NCBI GenBank assembly: GCA_033030425.1
Contig: JAUFSD010000016.1
Location: forward strand, 186,001 to 250,000
Origin: Verpa conica
Lineage: Eukaryota > Ascomycota > Pezizomycetes > Pezizales > Morchellaceae
DNA: 64,000 bases
Direction of reading: 5' to 3'
Positions 60,201 to 64,000 of this stretch are shown in pieces; position 1 is the stretch's first letter, and each line of letters starts with the position of its first letter. The position numbers and the translations under genes were made by a program. The notes under the pieces were generated by a model, which was not told the DNA's origin, did no database searches, and worked only from the letters and a program-made list of their open reading frames with translations.

Positions 60201-60621
60201 CAAGATAGGAATCATTGGCGGAGAATGATGTTCCTGCTGGAACTACTGATGGAGGGGGATGGCTATTATTCCTTGTACCACCATTACCACCAGCCCCAGC
60301 ATATGTCCGTCGCGGCTTTGCTCGTACTCTTACACCTCCATTTCCTGATACTCTCCCTCCAATTGCCTTATCAGCTATTTCAATGAACAAAGCATCTGGA
60401 TCCGTGGGGTCGTGCTTTGGCTTTGGACGAGATGCATTCTCGCTAGTGACTGATGGATTCGACTGCACAATATTCCTAAGAGCCTGTAGCTTTGATGAGA
60501 GCGGCCGAAGGAGCCTGTGACAACGCGCTGTCGTCCATGGCTTTGCAGAATTATAAGAATTGTTTGTGGTTCCGGTATTGGTGGAAAGGCTGCTTCTAGA
60601 CTTGGGTAGGGGTTCGGGCAT
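57238..60621 (-). CDS. Large conserved-looking nuclear protein, 1127 aa
   Basis: One uninterrupted frame, unusual in a window where most long genes are spliced. The N-terminal region contains a WTTARCHRLLRPL motif followed by a Leu-rich helical stretch, and residues about 150-560 are helical with HEAT-like hydrophobic periodicity. From about 690 on the protein is mostly disordered: acidic runs (EYEQEEEEMG, DEDEDW), Ser/Pro-rich TPPRTLRRSPRGT, and a C-terminal basic patch CLRRKRVRMMKAA followed by an acidic end. Basic clusters suggest nuclear localisation. I recall the N-terminal motif from uncharacterised fungal proteins but cannot name the family. A DNA-repair or chromatin role is only a guess. 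Confidence 0.75.
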   Translation of the reverse strand: MPEPLPKSRSSLSTNTGTTNNSYNSAKPWTTARCHRLLRPLSSKLQALRNIVQSNPSVTSENASRPKPKHDPTDPDALFIEIADKAIGGRVSGNGGVRVRAKPRRTYAGAGGNGGTRNNSHPPPSVVPAGTSFSANDSYLAVWGDSAEAQLPRPPKRSYQPKPQDPNNPYILLHSLRPHLHPSIFSVYLGIYTSLESVLLSTNFPTLATKVLSLRTLAARKVAHCILATADEVDSDDIWYDAAAELGCGGEYLRDVVRWHAIELVREAIVDGLMKGREGGNGGISIAGVLVGLCRSCGAEQEAQLLLQTLFELYQIISSSNHPPIRTLQTFWPSDPNIVYRFLAANFPVTRSNPSWLGSTDIRKFLFLDLDDNPGLEILITRALEEAFGVWGDEHTDALSACRREASRSKTARRASKPRNEVEDVAKKATAVMPYNIATKAENTVLKTTKALVPLSLQNPRSKAVGILKQLLRGFLIQDPEVRTSTEDVWGENWPVAGKIAILLQGLGSNTEDDNGIMDELARCLEDICSSGGKEALRSLASFVAECYKPLYKYTPHGKGDPVQLVTNRLLKLAAIKTIRVIPSEDEGFELAEMPPETPRNALGTRVVTFTPGKPALAPHQEIHETKRYLIAQFALQIAVKFSLTDAVKSNAAWIDWLGRFEHKVIGLKIQTPGRAKSILQPLNMEDELEGDKRAKQKKKGSGSGKRKGWRYEEGLDLWVAVGATPGRKEEKRGIFMQCVEVKMEDEDEDWRNEYETFTSNIKESTVRDDEPMEDTIEHSSEYEQEEEEMGINDRPVTPASSTFSVDSDDDAEFYSNLRTTPPRTLRRSPRGTARIKRSLNCFSAILSSPMFTRHRTPTQTKSSELRRTFNFSVVVGSSPPAVVDSRVVPSTAQRLGGDEGFWDSGDDDEGGVRVGYSSPVLRKVGRKYDFSEDEKTEAEEDQEEERDISTFGMEGVKLSPPSSSPQPISTSLSKNKHGAPILLADLMEIDDSDDSSGSIQIPEEGKVEIEQSKEEQEGDMSLEDEVCIAAAIPLPSSPSPPPTPPPPPRRPKRTSLGALKSMININDTVAPTPKPKQKDVQSLLEEGKRLTPSQKRCLRRKRVRMMKAATERGRVEVEFSDDELGI

Positions 60622-62343
60622 TGCGCAATTATCGAGCGGCTCGGGTCGAGGAAAGCTGGTACATGAAATTTTCTAGAGACTTATTATGATTCAATAGATG
60701 ATGGGGCCTGTAGTGTGAATCGATGAAACTATTTCGATGAAACGTGATTGTATATGATTCCGTGACGAAAACAAAAGATGATGGAGAGACGCGTTGTGGT
60801 GGCTCACTGTGGCTGCAAGCTGCCCAATTACCATGCCTGAAGTGGTTAAATCCATTTGGAGGGGTCTTTTTTCTTCCCCTTTGCTGGACGATAGAGAGAT
60901 AAGGCAGCAGACTGCGCCAGCTTATGAAACACACAGGTCCACCACACACACAGCTAAAGAAGTGAGAAACCACCAGCATCGCTTTTGTTTATTCTTGTTG
61001 TCGTCGGTGCCTTGGTAGCAGAATTTAACCCAGCCTGCCTAAAAGCAGGGCGAAATTCCATCTTTTGTTACCGCTCTAACGGAACCTGAGCGTTCTTGGA
61101 TAGCCGCGGGAGTGCGGCTCTACGACTTTGTCCGATTGGGCCCTTCCTTTCATTGGACTCTTTTCTTTTTTTGAGAGCTAGGACCCTGCACGCGACGTTT
61201 TGCTTGTTTTAGTAGGTCACTTCTGTGGCGGCGGGGAGATAAAGGCTAGTGCGAAGAATTTTGTTCTCTTGGATCGGCATATCCAATATCAATACTGTGA
61301 ACAGGCCAGATCGAAGCTTGATGGAGCAGAAGAAGAAAAGAAGAAAATATGGGACGCGGACATGCAAGGAAGAAAGGGAGAAGGTTTGTTGGGAAAAAGA
61401 AAGTAAAAAAACGGGATCTGAGAATGGGAAGCCTAGATATCGACATATGCCCTATCGTGCACTTTCGTACCGAGACTCCGAGAATCTCACCCCCTTCAGG
61501 CTCTTCTATACATACGCAGAATTCATTCCCGACCAATGCTTATTTAGTATTATCAAAAAACTTCACATGCAGCGCCAGTTGTTCCGGCCAACATACCGGT
61601 ATGTAGTCTGTAAATTATGATATTACAGTAGCTTTTAACTGGAGAAATTTGACCAGCAAGGTGAGATTTGAGGAAGAGGGGTTTTCACGAGCTTTCAAAG
61701 CTGACCTTCAATCCTTTTTCTACAGGCTCGTGATAATATCAGAGCCTACTATTAAATAATATTTGATTTCTGCTAGCTCTCGATCCCCAACAGCGTTTCT
61801 TTTCTCCAGAGCGGCGGCTTCTTTCCACTGTGGAGAAAACACTAGGAAACTACCATACTGACAGGCATTTCCTTATTCCGAGACCCGCCAGAGATTGCTG
61901 TACATACATATCCGTACAGAAGAGAGGTTCCTTTCATCCTTCTCCTCTCGGATCCCTGTGCGGTGATGCCGCCCTAAAAAGAATTGCTTCCACAAACATC
62001 GGGGCGGAACGGGAAAAAGCCAGTCCCAGCTATGCCCCTTAAGGCAAAAGCAGGGATCGCTCCAGCCTCTATGAGCGGCGTTTCACACCCAAGGATTATT
62101 TTTTTTTCCCTCGTTCTCTGGCAGATGTGAACTGAAAACAGCCAAGACAATTCTCCCACCGACCCCGTTCAAAAACCCATCGCCCTCCGCTACTCTCTCT
62201 TCTTCTCCTTCTCCTTTCTCTTTCTCATCCATCCCACTATCCCCGCTCCTATCTCATTCAAAAAAATAGTAAAGAGTCGTTGATTCGATCTTTACCATCA
62301 TTTCTCCTCTTTAGCATCACTCTCCCCTCGTATATTTGTCAAG
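60622..62343. other. Divergent promoter region of AAC
   Basis: No gene supported. Contains pyrimidine-rich tracts at 62190-62240 typical of strong fungal promoters and the leader of the ADP/ATP carrier. Open frames in the first part are not convincing. Confidence 0.5.
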
Positions 62344-63854
62344 ATGTCGACAGAAAAGAAGCAATCGGTAAGTTCCTGCAATTTCTCTTTTCTTTTCTTT
62401 TTCAACCTAGCCGAGCCGAGATCGATCTCTGCGGTAGTGCTGGTAAAATGGTCTAGAAGACAAAACTTCAATTGATCCCCTACGGTCAAGTGGGGGATCA
62501 TGTTATCGTTCAGAGATTCTTATCAGTACTGCTGCTGGTGGTTGCTGGGTCGGCGGGGGTGCATCGGTTTATCCGGTTGTGAGAAGAATTTTCCACTAAC
62601 CATTGTTGGTTTAGACCTTCGTCGTCGATTTCTTGAGTATGTTTATCCCTCAGTACACCAATATCGAAAGAGCCCTTCTATTCCAAATCTTGAGGACATT
62701 ACGCTTTAAATAAAATATCTACGCGAAGTTCAGATTGCTGACGTGTATTTTTTGGGTAACTACAGTGGGCGGTGTGTCCGCTGCTGTCTCTAAGACTGCT
62801 GCTGCCCCCATCGAGCGTATTAAGCTTCTCATTCAAAACCAGGTTAGTACACCTTAAACTGATTTTTAGAATTTGATCCTAGCTATTCAGCCGTTATTTT
62901 TCAGTGTTCTAACCTTATTTTTTTATATAGGATGAGATGATCAAGGCCGGTCGTCTTGACCGCAAGTACAACGGTATTATTGACTGCTTCAAGCGTACCA
63001 TGGCTGATGAGGGTAAGATCTAATAACTCCCCTGAAATTATATACTCGAGTTTCTAATATTTTGTACCAGGTACCGTCTCTCTGTGGCGTGGTAACACTG
63101 CCAACGTCATTCGTTACTTCCCTACACAAGCTTTGAACTTTGCTTTCCGTGACAAGTTCAAGGCGATGTTCGGATACAAGAAGGATCGTGATGGTTACGC
63201 AAAGTGGATGGCTGGTAACTTGGCATCTGGTGGTGCTGCTGGTGCCACTTCTCTCCTCTTCGTCTACTCCCTCGACTATGCCCGTACCCGTCTTGCCAAT
63301 GACGCCAAGTCCGCCAAGAAGGGTGGTGAGCGCCAGTTCAATGGTCTCATTGATGTCTATAAGAAGACTCTTGCCTCTGACGGTATCTCCGGTCTTTACC
63401 GTGGTTTCGGTCCTTCCGTTCTTGGAATTGTTGTTTACCGTGGTCTGTACTTCGGTATGTACGACTCGCTCAAGCCTGTTCTCCTTACCGGAAACCTTGA
63501 GGGCAACTTCTTGGCTTCTTTCGCTCTCGGTTGGGGTGTCACTACTGGTGCTGGTATCGCCTCTTACCCTCTCGACACTGTTCGTCGTCGTATGATGATG
63601 GTAAGTTCATAACCCCCTCATAGGAAAGTTTGATCATGTGCTCATAAAAACTATAGACTTCTGGTGAGGCCGTCAAGTACAAGTCTTCCTTTGATGCTTT
63701 CACCCAGATCGTCAAGGCCGAGGGTGTTAAGTCACTCTTCAAGGGTGCTGGTGCCAACATCCTCCGTGGTGTTGCCGGTGCTGGTGTCTTGTCCATCTAC
63801 GATCAAGTCCAACTTCTCATGTTCGGAAAGGCCTACAAGGGTGGTTCCGGTTAA
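62344..63854 (+). CDS. AAC: Mitochondrial ADP/ATP carrier
   Basis: Six exons (62344-62367, 62615-62636, 62766-62842, 62931-63012, 63071-63600, 63657-63854) with introns of 247, 129, 88, 58 and 56 nt encode 310 residues. The first two exons are tiny (24 and 22 nt), so a caller can lose the N-terminus. Three mitochondrial-carrier repeats are present with PIERIK, DYARTR and PLDTVRRR motifs; RRRMMM (240-245) is the diagnostic nucleotide-carrier signature. The protein exchanges cytosolic ADP for matrix ATP across the inner membrane. Codon use is strongly C-ending, as in other highly expressed genes here. Confidence 0.96.
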
Positions 63855-64000
63855 GTGTATTGACCTTGTCGAAATAAAAATACCTCTTGGGGAGGTGGGA
63901 TAGCATGTAATATGAAGGCGTCAGGGATGGGCGCTTAGTGTTAATAGTTTAGGGGTGTGATGTCTTTCATACGTTTTATATACAAAAGTTTTGTGTGTTG
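63855..64000. other. 3' flank of AAC
   Basis: The 146 nt after the stop codon are AT-rich and hold no further feature before the window ends. Confidence 0.5.

Overview
The window is nuclear DNA of a filamentous ascomycete fungus. The genes carry many short introns (about 47-90 nt, GTATGT/GTAAGT-type donors, CTAAC-type branch points), intergenic regions are long, promoters are pyrimidine- and A-rich with TATA-like boxes, and several families (AA11-type LPMO, CVNH lectin, Ypt5/Vps21-type Rab GTPase, HELQ-type helicase without a polymerase) fit filamentous Ascomycota. A truffle/morel-like (Pezizomycete) origin is my impression from the gene mix, not proven. No rRNA, tRNA or CRISPR was found. For spliced genes the feature gives the whole coding span and the evidence gives exon coordinates that I read by hand from splice signals and reading frame.

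Layout. 1-3 kb: mostly non-coding, with a possible 29-residue proline-rich micro-ORF behind a TATA-like box. 3-12 kb: an unknown gene, a protein with three aromatic repeats of a fungal family, an AA11-type secreted copper oxygenase with a Tyr-rich repeat tail, and a membrane-anchored adhesin-like beta-repeat protein. 12-17.7 kb: gene-poor and rich in small inverted-repeat elements. 17.7-28.4 kb: a low-complexity protein, a 1259-residue membrane-anchored coiled-coil protein, a small multi-pass membrane protein and a Rab5-type GTPase. 30-36.7 kb: a two-domain CVNH lectin, a degenerate 4-copy tandem repeat of about 195 bp, an amidoligase-family protein and a heptad-repeat protein whose last intron holds a TA-flanked MITE. 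38-48.7 kb: ribosomal protein eS7, an unknown 393/410-residue protein, two divergent paralogues flanking a small secreted 8-Cys protein, and a small MGCFC protein. 48.9-52 kb: a HELQ-type DNA helicase. 52-54.7 kb: AT-rich with no gene. 54.8-64 kb: Arp2/3 subunit ARPC5 and a metallophosphoesterase (head to head), a large single-exon unknown protein, and the mitochondrial ADP/ATP carrier.

How they fit together. Housekeeping genes (RPS7, AAC, ARPC5, Rab5, HELQ, metallophosphoesterase) alternate with accessory genes that look secreted, lectin-like or lineage-specific (LPMO, CVNH, small Cys-rich protein, paralogue pair, amidoligase). The accessory genes lie next to MITE-rich, gene-poor DNA. No co-regulated pathway or biosynthetic cluster is evident. 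The most unusual items are the CVNH lectin whose two introns sit at equivalent positions in its two domains, the MITE-enlarged intron, the AA11 tail repeats and the tandem repeat at 32.7-33.4 kb.
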